Below are positions 22,375-29,780 of a DNA stretch of 37,535 nucleotides, in pieces; position 1 is the stretch's first letter, and each line of letters opens with the position of its first letter. The DNA comes from Parasutterella excrementihominis YIT 11859 (GTDB lineage Bacteria > Pseudomonadota > Gammaproteobacteria > Burkholderiales > Burkholderiaceae_F). The stretch covers positions 1-37,535 of the forward strand of contig NZ_GL883696.1 in the NCBI RefSeq assembly GCF_000205025.1, given 5' to 3'. The translations under genes were made by a program, and so were the position numbers. Under the pieces are notes generated by a model. It saw nothing but the letters and a program-made list of their open reading frames with translations. It searched no databases and had not been told where the DNA came from.

Positions 22375-23478
22375 ATGAAATTAGCTAAAACAGCTTTAGT
22401 CCTTGCACTGGCCTCCGCTGGTACGATGGCTGCGGCCGAATCGCAGGTTACGCTTTACGGGACAATTGACGGAGCAGTGGTTGTTAATAAAGCAAAAGGA
22501 GGGGACGCAACTGTTTCTTTGGATGACGGTATTGCCGGAGGCAGCGTTTGGGGATTGGAAGGCAGCGAAGATTTAGGAAACGGATACTCCGTCGGCTTTC
22601 TTTTGGAAAACGGTTTTACTATGGATAATGGGGCGGCTGGAGAAGACGGTAAGGCTTTCAGCAAGCAGGCAACCCTCTCCTTGTCCGGTAATTTTGGCGA
22701 ACTTGCTTTTGGACGGATGGGCGGATTAGCGTCTTATGAAGGCTCTTATTCAATCTGGGACGCTTCTCCTCTTGGGACCGATTACCTTCAGGGCGGCCTG
22801 GGAAACACGTTTGTTACAGGTCAGATTAACAACAATAGTATCGTTTACGTTTCTCCCGAATTCGGCGGTTTGAAAATTCATGCGCAATATTCAAACGGTG
22901 TAGAAGAGGACACTCAAAAATGGTCGCGCAACAGCCACTACTATGGCTTGGGCGCTACTTATGAAATCGGTAATTTGTCTCTTGCCGGTATTGTCGAGCG
23001 TTTTGATAACAAGGGCGCCGAAAACAAAGATAAAGATAAAGCGACAATTGTGTACAGCCTCAGTGCAGCTTATGATTTTGAAGTTGCTAAGGCTTTCTTC
23101 GGTTATCAGTATGCGAGCCGCTTCCACGGTTTTGACCAATTAGAAGATGTTACTGTTGCCGGAAAAGGCATGAATCAGAATGCATTTACTTTGGGTGCAG
23201 AAGTGCCTGCGGCAGGCGGTACATTCAAAGTTGCAGCGAATTATGGGTTCGGAAAAGTCAAATCAGCCGACGGAGTTGTCGTGGGTGATGAAAAGCTGTC
23301 AAATGACAAATTTAACCGCTTTACAGTCGGGGCTGCCTATGAATATCCGCTTTCTAAACGTACCTTTGTTTATGGTTGGGGTGCCTATGCGACTGCAGGC
23401 AAGATGCTGAAGGAAAAAGCCGTTGAAGAAGACTTTAAGTCTTGGAGTCTAGGCTTGGGTCTCCACCACGCATTTTAA
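22375..23478 (+). CDS. General outer-membrane porin, paralog 4, probably iron-regulated
   Basis: 367 aa from ATG 22375. The frame extends back nine codons to 22348, but AGAGG lies just before 22375 and MKLAKTALVLALASAGTMAAA is a clean signal peptide. The mature protein opens QVTLYGTIDGAVVVNKAKGG and has VWGLEGSEDLGNGYSVGF, YYGLGATYE, YEYPLSKRTFVYGWGAYATAG and terminal HHAF. A low-confidence feature is a charged Asn/Lys/Asp loop (about residues 210-225) that may be surface-exposed. It stands alone, with its own terminator and a Fur box, unlike the three porins at the window start. Regulated expression under iron limitation suggests passage of an iron-related or general solute; this is inference. 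Confidence 0.94.
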   Translation: MKLAKTALVLALASAGTMAAAESQVTLYGTIDGAVVVNKAKGGDATVSLDDGIAGGSVWGLEGSEDLGNGYSVGFLLENGFTMDNGAAGEDGKAFSKQATLSLSGNFGELAFGRMGGLASYEGSYSIWDASPLGTDYLQGGLGNTFVTGQINNNSIVYVSPEFGGLKIHAQYSNGVEEDTQKWSRNSHYYGLGATYEIGNLSLAGIVERFDNKGAENKDKDKATIVYSLSAAYDFEVAKAFFGYQYASRFHGFDQLEDVTVAGKGMNQNAFTLGAEVPAAGGTFKVAANYGFGKVKSADGVVVGDEKLSNDKFNRFTVGAAYEYPLSKRTFVYGWGAYATAGKMLKEKAVEEDFKSWSLGLGLHHAF

Positions 23479-23531
23479 AAACGGCTTTTTGAAAGTTGCC
23501 TGATAGATAAAAGGTTAACAACGTAACTGTA

Positions 23532-23572
23532 AGCGGCAGGATTGGAAGTTGATTCTGCCGCTCATTTTTTTT
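23532..23572 (+). terminator. Rho-independent terminator of porin 4
   Basis: AGCGGCAG (23532-23539) pairs with CTGCCGCT (23555-23562), followed by CATTTTTTTT. Confidence 0.85.
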
Positions 23573-23632
23573 CGAGGTGTACGAAATAATACAATTTTGG
23601 ATTAGATACTTTTTATCGATCAAGGATTCCCA

Positions 23633-24268
23633 ATGCTTTCGACCCTTTTTACGATTGCCGCCGTCCATTTAATTGCCTTAATGTCTCCTGGACCGGATTG
23701 TTTTATCGTAATGCAGACGGCCGTCGGAAGATCTCGAAAAGAGGCGTTGTGCTGTGTCTTGGGCATTACCTTAGGCGTAGCTTTTTGGGCGGCGCTCTCA
23801 TTGTTAGGCCTCCAGTGGTTGTTTGAGCAGTTTGCCTGGCTGCAGCAGTTGATTATGTTCTTGGGCGGCCTCTACTTGGGGTGGCTGGCCTTTCTTCTTT
23901 TGAGAAGCGCATGCAATAAGCAAACAGCGAGCCAGCAGAATGTACCGACGCCCCGTTCGGGCTTTAGATCTTTTGCCATCGGACTTTTGACAAATTTATC
24001 GAATGCAAAAGCTCTAATTTACTTTAGTTCCGTTTTTTCGCTCTTTATTACCGCAGATATGGAGACGAGTGAGGCCGTTTTAATTTACGCAGTGGTGGTT
24101 CTAGAAAGTTTTTTTTGGTTTTCTTTTGTTGCTCTGATTTTGGGCTTGCCGAAACCAAAGGCTTTTTACCGAAAGTCCGGCAGGTGGATTGACGGCATCT
24201 GCGGGGCAATATTTGGAGTTTTTGGAACTGCATTAATTTGGACGGCAGTGAAAGAATCAGACTTGTGA
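23633..24268 (+). CDS. RhtC-like amino-acid (threonine/homoserine) exporter, LysE superfamily
   Basis: 211 aa with six hydrophobic helices. The start VHLIALMSPGPDCFIVMQTAVGRSRKEALCCVLGITLGV follows RhtC of enterobacteria closely. The second half, GLLTNLSNAKALIYFSSVFSLFI, carries the conserved LLTNLxNxKAxxYF element, and the end KSGRWIDGICGAIFGVFG also fits. It exports threonine or related amino acids using the proton gradient. AAGGA precedes the ATG. It is separated from the porin by a terminator and has no close partner. It differs from the LysE-type exporter at 16255-16890, so the organism has at least two such exporters. Confidence 0.9.
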   Translation: MLSTLFTIAAVHLIALMSPGPDCFIVMQTAVGRSRKEALCCVLGITLGVAFWAALSLLGLQWLFEQFAWLQQLIMFLGGLYLGWLAFLLLRSACNKQTASQQNVPTPRSGFRSFAIGLLTNLSNAKALIYFSSVFSLFITADMETSEAVLIYAVVVLESFFWFSFVALILGLPKPKAFYRKSGRWIDGICGAIFGVFGTALIWTAVKESDL

Positions 24269-24392
24269 TTTCTCGCACTTCTAAGAGCAGGAAGTTCTGG
24301 AGGCAACGCTAAAAAATTGCAAGACTAGTGTCAAAGCGGCAAAACGGCAAAACACCAGGTCTTCGAGATTCTTAAATGAAATACTTCTTCAA

Positions 24393-24432
24393 TATAATGA
24401 GTGTTAACCATTATTTTTGTGTTAAAAATAAT
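24393..24432 (+). promoter_or_regulatory. Promoter -10 and leader hairpin of the Sel1-apbE operon
   Basis: TATAAT (24393-24398) is a perfect -10 sequence; the -35 (near TTCTTA at 24369) is poor. In the leader, ATTATTTTT (24410-24418) pairs with AAAAATAAT (24424-24432). About 46 bases separate the hairpin from the first ATG. Confidence 0.45.
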
Positions 24433-24478
24433 TAGTTACCGATCAATTGGAGATTCCGAAATTTCTCGGCAAAAAACT

Positions 24479-24964
24479 ATGAGAAAAAGCTTCTTTTTTT
24501 CTGCTCTTATTCTCTTAGCCGCTACTGGGACGCATGCCCAAGATGTCAATACTCAGTCTTGTGAGAAGGGCAATGGCCAGGCGTGTTACTTGGCTGCTAT
24601 CGAGATGCATAAGGCTAAAAACTTTGGAAGGGGCGCCGACCTAGCTCAAAAAGCCTGTGATTTAAATTACGCGCAAGGATGCTTTTATTTAGGTTTTAAT
24701 AATCAGAACGGAAGTAAATATTCCCAGTGCAATGTGTTTTATAAAAAAGCCTGTGATTTAAATTTGGGAGTCGGCTGCTTGGCTTTAGCAAACAATGTTC
24801 GCCTCGGAATTGGTGTCAATCCTTCTTTACAGGCGGCAATGCCTTTTTATCAGAAGGCATGCGAGTTAGGCGAGCCCTTGGGCTGTTCGCATGTTAAGAA
24901 TCCTGGTTTTGAGGGGCATATGGGTCACCTAAGCGGAGGAAAAAGTGAAATATCCAAACATTAA
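24479..24964 (+). CDS. Secreted cysteine-rich Sel1-repeat protein (HcpA-like)
   Basis: 161 aa from ATG 24479. The longer frame from 24401 overlaps the promoter and adds no signal-like sequence. A signal peptide (MRKSFFFSALILLAATGTHA) is followed by about four Sel1-like repeats, each with a pair of cysteines seven residues apart: SCEKGNGQAC, ACDLNYAQGC, ACDLNLGVGC, ACELGEPLGC. This is the disulfide-stapled pattern of Helicobacter Hcp proteins. Such proteins are periplasmic or secreted binding scaffolds. It overlaps apbE by 20 bases, so the two are co-translated and may work together in the periplasm. Confidence 0.82.
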   Translation: MRKSFFFSALILLAATGTHAQDVNTQSCEKGNGQACYLAAIEMHKAKNFGRGADLAQKACDLNYAQGCFYLGFNNQNGSKYSQCNVFYKKACDLNLGVGCLALANNVRLGIGVNPSLQAAMPFYQKACELGEPLGCSHVKNPGFEGHMGHLSGGKSEISKH

Positions 24965-26033
24965 GCTTACTGCTCTTATGTTAGCGGCAGTTTTGACTGC
25001 TCCGGTCTGCACAGCCGCAACAGGCGATATCTATAACTATGAGTTTACGGCTTTGGGAACTACGATTTCCTCTCAAATTAAGGCGGACAATAAAGAAAAA
25101 GCACAGTTCTGCGCCAACGTTGTTAAAAAAGAGGTCTTACGCTTAGAAGACCTTTTGTCTGCCTATCGGGAAGACAGTGATATCTCCAGACTCGGGAAAA
25201 GCAACGGAAAGTGGATAAAGGTTTCTGCTGATACGGCTGAAATTCTGGAAAAAACGAAACAAATTTGTGCGATGACGCACGGTGCCCTTGACCCGACCGT
25301 TGGGACTCTTGTGAAAATGTGGAGTGTTGACCACAGCAACCATAGAGTTCCGACACAAGAAGAAATTGCTAAAGTGCTGCCCAAAGTCGACTGGAAGAAG
25401 ATTGAAATAAAGCGCGAAGGCAATGTTATTTGGGCCCGTATCGGAGAAGGGCAGGAAATTACTCTCGGAGCAACGGGAAAAGGTTTTATCGCGGATAAAG
25501 TCGCTCAGCGTCTGCGAGAAAACGGCTGTAATGACGCACTGATTAGTCTCGGCGGGAACATCATTACGTTAGGTACCAGTGATATCGGATATCCCTGGGA
25601 AATTGGGATTCAGGAGCCTGATAACCGCATCAATTCCTATTTTGCCGCGGTTCCGTCTCGAGATGAATCCGTCGTGACGAGCGGTGACTACGAAAAGTTT
25701 TTTATTAAAGACGGAAAGAAATACCACCACATTCTTAACCCTCGCACCGGAAGTCCTGTGCCAGCGACTTTGCATTCGGTTACCATCATCAATAAAGAAT
25801 CTGCTTTAGCGGATGGGTTGTGTACAGCACTTTTCGTTTTTGGTTTTAACGGGGCTGTGAACTATCTTGCGGAACATCCTGAACTGAAAGCTGTACTGGT
25901 TGATGAAGATAATAAGAACGTGGTTTATACCAAAAATCTGGAAAATGATTTCCAGGTTGTTCGCCATACCTATCGATACGGAGTTATCGAACCAAAAAAG
26001 GAAGTAGAAGTCGGGGTTAAGAAGAACGATTAA
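24945..26033 (+). CDS. apbE: FAD:protein FMN transferase (ApbE)
   Basis: 362 aa. This periplasmic enzyme attaches FMN by a phosphoester bond to Thr or Ser of exported flavoproteins such as NqrB/C, RnfG or flavin-containing reductases. The start is GTG, six bases after GGAGGA. A signal peptide (to about residue 25, CTA-A) is followed by FTALGTTISSQI, LEDLLSAYREDSDISRLGKSNG, GALDPTVGTLVKMWSVD, ITLGATGKGFIADKVAQRL, ALISLGGNIITLG and HHILNPRTGSPVPATLHSVTII; the catalytic region SALADGLCTALFVFG follows. All typical motifs are present. The last 40 residues are Lys/Glu-rich. It is downstream of and overlaps the Sel1-repeat gene, with a terminator 18 bases after the stop. Proximity to the NapC and Nar genes fits a role in electron transport (inference). 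Confidence 0.95.
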   Translation: MKYPNIKLTALMLAAVLTAPVCTAATGDIYNYEFTALGTTISSQIKADNKEKAQFCANVVKKEVLRLEDLLSAYREDSDISRLGKSNGKWIKVSADTAEILEKTKQICAMTHGALDPTVGTLVKMWSVDHSNHRVPTQEEIAKVLPKVDWKKIEIKREGNVIWARIGEGQEITLGATGKGFIADKVAQRLRENGCNDALISLGGNIITLGTSDIGYPWEIGIQEPDNRINSYFAAVPSRDESVVTSGDYEKFFIKDGKKYHHILNPRTGSPVPATLHSVTIINKESALADGLCTALFVFGFNGAVNYLAEHPELKAVLVDEDNKNVVYTKNLENDFQVVRHTYRYGVIEPKKEVEVGVKKND

Positions 26034-26050
26034 CGGACAAGGGAATGCAA

Positions 26051-26089
26051 GGTATCGGCGCTTTCGTTAGGAACCGCCGATATCTTTTT
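26051..26089 (+). terminator. Rho-independent terminator of the Sel1-apbE operon
   Basis: GGTATCGGCG (26051-26060) pairs with CGCCGATATC (26075-26084, one G-U), then TTTTT. Confidence 0.88.
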
Positions 26090-26125
26090 GACGGTCCATA
26101 ATTCAAGTGACGGCTGAGCGCGCCT

Positions 26126-26161
26126 AAAGAAAATCGGCGTGTCTGAATTCAGATCACGCCG
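26126..26161 (-). terminator. Rho-independent terminator of the cytochrome gene
   Basis: CGGCGTG (26135-26141) pairs with CACGCCG (26155-26161), enclosing the palindrome TCTGAATTCAGA (26142-26153). On the minus strand AUUUUCUUU follows. Its sequence resembles the terminator at 15977-16012 (GGCGT..CTGAA..TTCAG..ACGCC). Confidence 0.65.
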
Positions 26162-26189
26162 GTCAGGGAGTATGCCTTATCTAAAAGCG

Positions 26190-27095
26190 CTATTGCGCTG
26201 TACTTTTTGCAGGTGTGCTCGCCGTTGTAGTCGCCTGAGCTTTTGGAGCCGAAGCCGGAGAAGCATTTTGAGCATTCGGAGTTATCGGCTGAGTGATCTT
26301 TTGGTTCAGTTCATTTGCGATTTGCTGGACATCTTTGCTTTGGTTCACTGGTGCGTTTTGAGCAGCAGATGTCGACGCACTGCTGACGGAAGACGGCGTC
26401 CATGGTAAAGCGTCTTTCTTGAGCTGTTCAGGCGTCAGGTTCTGAGGAGGCATCGGGCTTGCGGAAGTAGTGGCCGCAACTGGGAAAACCCAGGCTTCGT
26501 CCAACGGAGGATAAGCGTGGTTGGCGTCAATATAGGCATCAACTTGTTTGTAGTTGTGGCCCACGTCTTTGTGGCAAGCCAAGCAGTCAAGCGGCTGATC
26601 CTGATATAGAGCATGCCAAGCACCAATGCTAGGATTCTTCGGGTCATACATGCGAGAGAGGTCGTGACAGCCTCGGCAGGTATGGTAGTTATTGTCCACA
26701 AACCATTGTTTTTCCTGAGCCTCTACCCCGGGGCGCTGTTCAACCCATTGAGTCGGAGTAGCGAAGTGTCCGATGACTTGACCGTATGCTGAGTGGGAAG
26801 CTGCAACGATCTTATGTCCCAAAAGACTGATATAACCTAAGGGCCCGAGAGTGTTCTCGGAGGCATTGTACAAGTGGCAGTCAGAGCAGTCCGCGGTCTT
26901 GCCGCTTGGTGTTCTGGCATGAGAGCCTTGTTTCCATGCATAGGCTACGCCGTTCATTGTATGGCACCCGGTTGAGCAGAAAGTTTCTGAACCCAGCCAA
27001 TTGACTGCGGAGACAACAAAGCATACCGCAAGGATTCCCGCTAAAAACGATCCGGAAATCAGCCAAAAGAAAAACCATTTAGTCTTTGTCGCCAT
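26190..27095 (-). CDS. NapC/NirT-family membrane-anchored tetraheme cytochrome c
   Basis: 301 aa. It is a quinol dehydrogenase that passes electrons from the membrane pool to periplasmic reductases. One TM anchor (about 7-32) is followed by a heme domain with four attachment sites: FCSTGCHTM (about 39-47), CSDCH, CRGCH and CLACH. The first is CX3CH rather than CXXCH, which is unusual. The family segment LGHKIVAASHSAYGQVIGHFATP is clear. After residue 205 there is a long Ala/Pro/Ser/Gln tail of about 95 residues with no known domain. The frame extends to 27140, but AGGAG seven bases before ATG 27095 sets the start. It follows the porin gene by 106 bases with a hairpin between. The partner reductase is not in the window; a periplasmic nitrite or nitrate reductase or a flavoprotein is possible. 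Confidence 0.9.
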   Translation of the reverse strand: MATKTKWFFFWLISGSFLAGILAVCFVVSAVNWLGSETFCSTGCHTMNGVAYAWKQGSHARTPSGKTADCSDCHLYNASENTLGPLGYISLLGHKIVAASHSAYGQVIGHFATPTQWVEQRPGVEAQEKQWFVDNNYHTCRGCHDLSRMYDPKNPSIGAWHALYQDQPLDCLACHKDVGHNYKQVDAYIDANHAYPPLDEAWVFPVAATTSASPMPPQNLTPEQLKKDALPWTPSSVSSASTSAAQNAPVNQSKDVQQIANELNQKITQPITPNAQNASPASAPKAQATTTASTPAKSTAQ

Positions 27096-27167
27096 TATTT
27101 TCTCCTGAGAGACCGAAGGTTTTTTGAAGGATTCTTTCATTTTTGCCGCTCGGTCTCAGGTTTGTTG

Positions 27168-27188
27168 ACCGCAGCCAGCGGCTGCGGT
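27168..27188 (-). other. GC-rich hairpin between porin 5 and the cytochrome gene
   Basis: ACCGCAGCC (27168-27176) pairs with GGCTGCGGT (27180-27188), loop of 3. No U-tract follows on either strand, so it is more likely a processing, stability or attenuation element of a porin-cytochrome mRNA than a full terminator. Confidence 0.55.
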
Positions 27189-27201
27189 TTGACTGGTATG
27201 A

Positions 27202-28539
27202 CTAGAAGGAGGTAGCCATGCCGAAGATGCAGCTGTAGCCGTCAATGCTGGATTCACTGAGCGCTTTGTTGCCGTCACCATAGTTGATAGAACCGTAAAC
27301 CAATGTTCTCTTGGAGAGCGGATAGGTGTAACCGGAACCGATAGACCAGGCGTTGTACTTTTCTCCTGTATTCTTAATTTTGCCCTTAACACCGTTTAAC
27401 TGAAGCATTGCTGTACCGCCCCACAACGGAGCCGCAATGGAGACGGAAGCTGCATTCTGATTAACTCCCTTGGTTGCGGGTTCTGCAACTGTTGTAGAAG
27501 CACCGGTCTTTTTGTCAATGTGGATGTAGTTGTAGCCAGGCATTCTTGTACCGTGGGAAACGTATTGGTAGGCACCGTACAGCGTGAAGTCGCCAAAGTC
27601 GTAAGAAGCACCGAGAGTGTAGTAATTGGTCGGGTCTAGTTTTACCGAGCCGTCAGCATAAGCTACTTTGGACTTATGATCTTCGCGTTCAAACATGAAA
27701 TTGGAGTTAAACGCACCGACATCATAGGTCACGCCAACGCCGTAGTAATGGTTGTTTTTAGCCCACTTATTATCATCGCCGTCCGTACCGTTTGAATACA
27801 TGGCCGTAAACTGCAAGCCGTTCCATTCTTGGGTGCGGTATGCAATGGAATTGTCCAGCCAGCTGGTTGTGAGGAAGACGCCCGCTAAGTCACCGATCAT
27901 GTCAAAACCGGTACCGATAGCGCTTCCGCCCAACATGCTGTAGTCGCCGTCACCGGAGCTCAGACCTGCTTGATGACCGAACGTTAGACGTCCCCAGGGG
28001 CCCTGAAGACCTAAGAAGGCCTGATTATTGAAGCCGCCGCTGGAGGTGGTTCCATGGCTTGAGGCAACGCCTTCGCCGTTATTTAATTTGAAGGCTTGCT
28101 GCAGTGTAAAGATAGCTGCGTTGCCGCCGCCCAAATCTTCTACCCCTTTAATGCCCCAGCTGGTCCAGTACCAATTGCCGTTAGACATCTGAACTTTGGT
28201 CTTCCCGCCTTTTAGTTTGGAAACCTTAACGCCGGCGTCTAATTCACCGAATAAAGTGATAGACGTTGAAGTGGCATCCATTGGAAGATTTGCGATTTCA
28301 GCGGATGCATGGCTCACATTAAGAGTGTGTCCGCTATGACCACGGCCGAAGGCGACACCGCGGCCGCGTTTGGTAGGGCCGGATTTATAAGAGACGGATG
28401 AAGCGGATGTCGAAGCTGAAGAGCTTGCAGATACAGCAGGAGCGGAACTATCCGTTGAAGTTGTATCAGCGGAATTTGCGGCAAGTGCAGGAGTTAATGA
28501 AGCAGCAATGGCAATTGCTAAAAGAGTCTTTTTACTCAT
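27202..28539 (-). CDS. Outer-membrane porin, paralog 5, with Ser/Ala-rich N-terminal insert
   Basis: 445 aa, about 90 longer than the other porins. After the signal peptide (MSKKTLLAIAIAASLTPALA) come about 70 residues rich in Ser, Ala and Thr, then a Gly/Arg/His segment (TKRGRGVAFGRGHSGHTLNVSHAS), before the usual barrel opening SITLFGELDAGVKVSKLKGG. The barrel then shows WGIKGVEDLGGG, YYGVGVTYDVG, YTYPLSKRTLVYGSINYGDG and terminal Phe (MATSF). ATG 28539 is chosen because AAGGA lies nine bases before it; a GTG two codons earlier is too close to the site. It precedes the NapC-type gene on the same strand, so it may serve periplasmic respiration, for example nitrate or nitrite entry (inference). 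Confidence 0.92.
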   Translation of the reverse strand: MSKKTLLAIAIAASLTPALAANSADTTSTDSSAPAVSASSSASTSASSVSYKSGPTKRGRGVAFGRGHSGHTLNVSHASAEIANLPMDATSTSITLFGELDAGVKVSKLKGGKTKVQMSNGNWYWTSWGIKGVEDLGGGNAAIFTLQQAFKLNNGEGVASSHGTTSSGGFNNQAFLGLQGPWGRLTFGHQAGLSSGDGDYSMLGGSAIGTGFDMIGDLAGVFLTTSWLDNSIAYRTQEWNGLQFTAMYSNGTDGDDNKWAKNNHYYGVGVTYDVGAFNSNFMFEREDHKSKVAYADGSVKLDPTNYYTLGASYDFGDFTLYGAYQYVSHGTRMPGYNYIHIDKKTGASTTVAEPATKGVNQNAASVSIAAPLWGGTAMLQLNGVKGKIKNTGEKYNAWSIGSGYTYPLSKRTLVYGSINYGDGNKALSESSIDGYSCIFGMATSF

Positions 28540-29014
28540 TTTCACTATCCTTTTAAGGGAGAAGACAAATATTGGTGTAACGATTGAAAACGCTTTGTTA
28601 CAACATCTAGGATTCAGTCTAGGAGTACTACCTAAGGGTTGACACTTATTTGTCCTAAATTGAGTTTTATTTAATCTTGCCTTAAGACCTCTTAAATTTC
28701 TTAAAAAATAATATATTTCGCCCTCTCCTCAAGAACCTGAGGGCCTTCGGGGTGATTCTTGATTAATTATCTAACACCCAAAAAGGGTTTATCCATTTAA
28801 AAGAAATTGGACAAATGAGGAAATGTTGCTATTTAGCAACGGATGGGTCCGCATTACAGAATAGAGAAGATGTTGAAATAATTCGATTTTTTGAATGTAT
28901 TGGAGGGCTATTCATTAATTTGTTGTGAATCGACAACAACGTAATCCTAACGAGCGCAGCTTGTTTTTACGGAGATGGGTGTCAAAAGTCGCTCTGTCAG
29001 TTTTGTGGAGGTGA
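28540..29014. other. 475-base intergenic region rich in inverted repeats, no gene seen
   Basis: It lies between the porin-5 start and the nar terminator and should contain the porin promoter. Dyads seen: TGTAAC/GTTACA (28576-28581, 28597-28602); TCAAGAA/TTCTTGA (28729-28735, 28756-28762), enclosing a G-rich loop; GTTGCT/AGCAAC (28825-28830, 28835-28840); TTGTTGT/ACAACAA (28920-28926, 28933-28939). TTGATTAATTATC near 28760 resembles an FNR half-site plus a shifted second half, but the spacing is wrong for a firm call. Confidence 0.4.
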
Positions 29015-29047
29015 TATAAAAAGAGCTCGGCGGTACCGAGCTCTTTT
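29015..29047 (-). terminator. Rho-independent terminator of the nar operon
   Basis: AAAAGAGCTCGG (29019-29030) pairs perfectly with CCGAGCTCTTTT (29036-29047), loop CGGTA. It lies 20 bases past the narI stop; U-rich sequence is within and after the stem. Confidence 0.88.
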
Positions 29048-29066
29048 AGTGGGAGGAATTATCCTT

Positions 29067-29780
29067 TTATTTCATTGGTTTTCCGTTAGCGCGCATGATT
29101 TGATGCGGTCTAACTAGGTAGAAAACTGACAAGTAGCCGCTCCAAATGTGGACGAGTCTTGTAAAGGGGACGATCAGGAAAATGATCAGCCCGACAAAGA
29201 TGTGCCACTTCTGCCAATCGGGAACGAGAAGGATCTTCTGCCATGCTTCATAGTCGAAGGTGAAGAGGCCCCTGACCCATTCTCCGAAAAGAATGATGGT
29301 CGCACCGGAGCGGTCAGTAAAGTAAGAATTTACAACGCAGCAAATTCCGAGAATGATGACCGCCAGCAGGAGGAACAAGACCCAAAAATCGCTCGGGCGG
29401 GATGCCGTCCTTACGCGTTCGTTGGATAGGCGGCGCCATGTCAGAAGCAGAAGACCGGCAATGGCAAGTGCGGCGGAGGCTCCTCCGGCGATGATTTCCA
29501 TCCATTGGTGGAGTCTGGGCGTTAGACCGACTGCATTTAGCCACGCTGTCGGTGTAAACAACCCGAAACAATGACCGCAGAATAGAAAGATCACACCGAT
29601 GTGGAAAAGATTTGCACCCCAAAAAAGATCTTTCTTATCTAAAATCTCACTGCTTTGACTCTTCCAGCTGTAAGGCGCCAAAATAAACCGTAGCAAGCTG
29701 CCTACCACTAAGACTGCAATGACGACGTAAGGAAGCACTCCGAAAATTAGAAAGTGCCATACCAAAGTAAAGTTACTCAT
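29067..29780 (-). CDS. narI: Respiratory nitrate reductase gamma subunit (cytochrome b)
   Basis: 237 aa, close to E. coli NarI. It has five TM helices and binds two b hemes that take electrons from quinol and pass them to NarH. The heme-ligand histidine pairs are visible in LFHIGVIFLFCGHCFGLF (two His ten apart) and KWHIFVGLIIFLIVPFTRLVHIWSG. The start overlaps the narH stop by one base (TAATG), so narI follows narH directly. In most operons narJ lies between them. It is the last gene of the operon, before a strong terminator. Confidence 0.95.
   Translation of the reverse strand: MSNFTLVWHFLIFGVLPYVVIAVLVVGSLLRFILAPYSWKSQSSEILDKKDLFWGANLFHIGVIFLFCGHCFGLFTPTAWLNAVGLTPRLHQWMEIIAGGASAALAIAGLLLLTWRRLSNERVRTASRPSDFWVLFLLLAVIILGICCVVNSYFTDRSGATIILFGEWVRGLFTFDYEAWQKILLVPDWQKWHIFVGLIIFLIVPFTRLVHIWSGYLSVFYLVRPHQIMRANGKPMK

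Noticed and set aside
28618-28632. GGAGTACTAC in the porin-5 upstream region, also found in the leaders of porins 2 and 3
   Set aside because: It lies in the opposite orientation relative to its gene and the match is only ten bases around a palindrome; probably coincidence.
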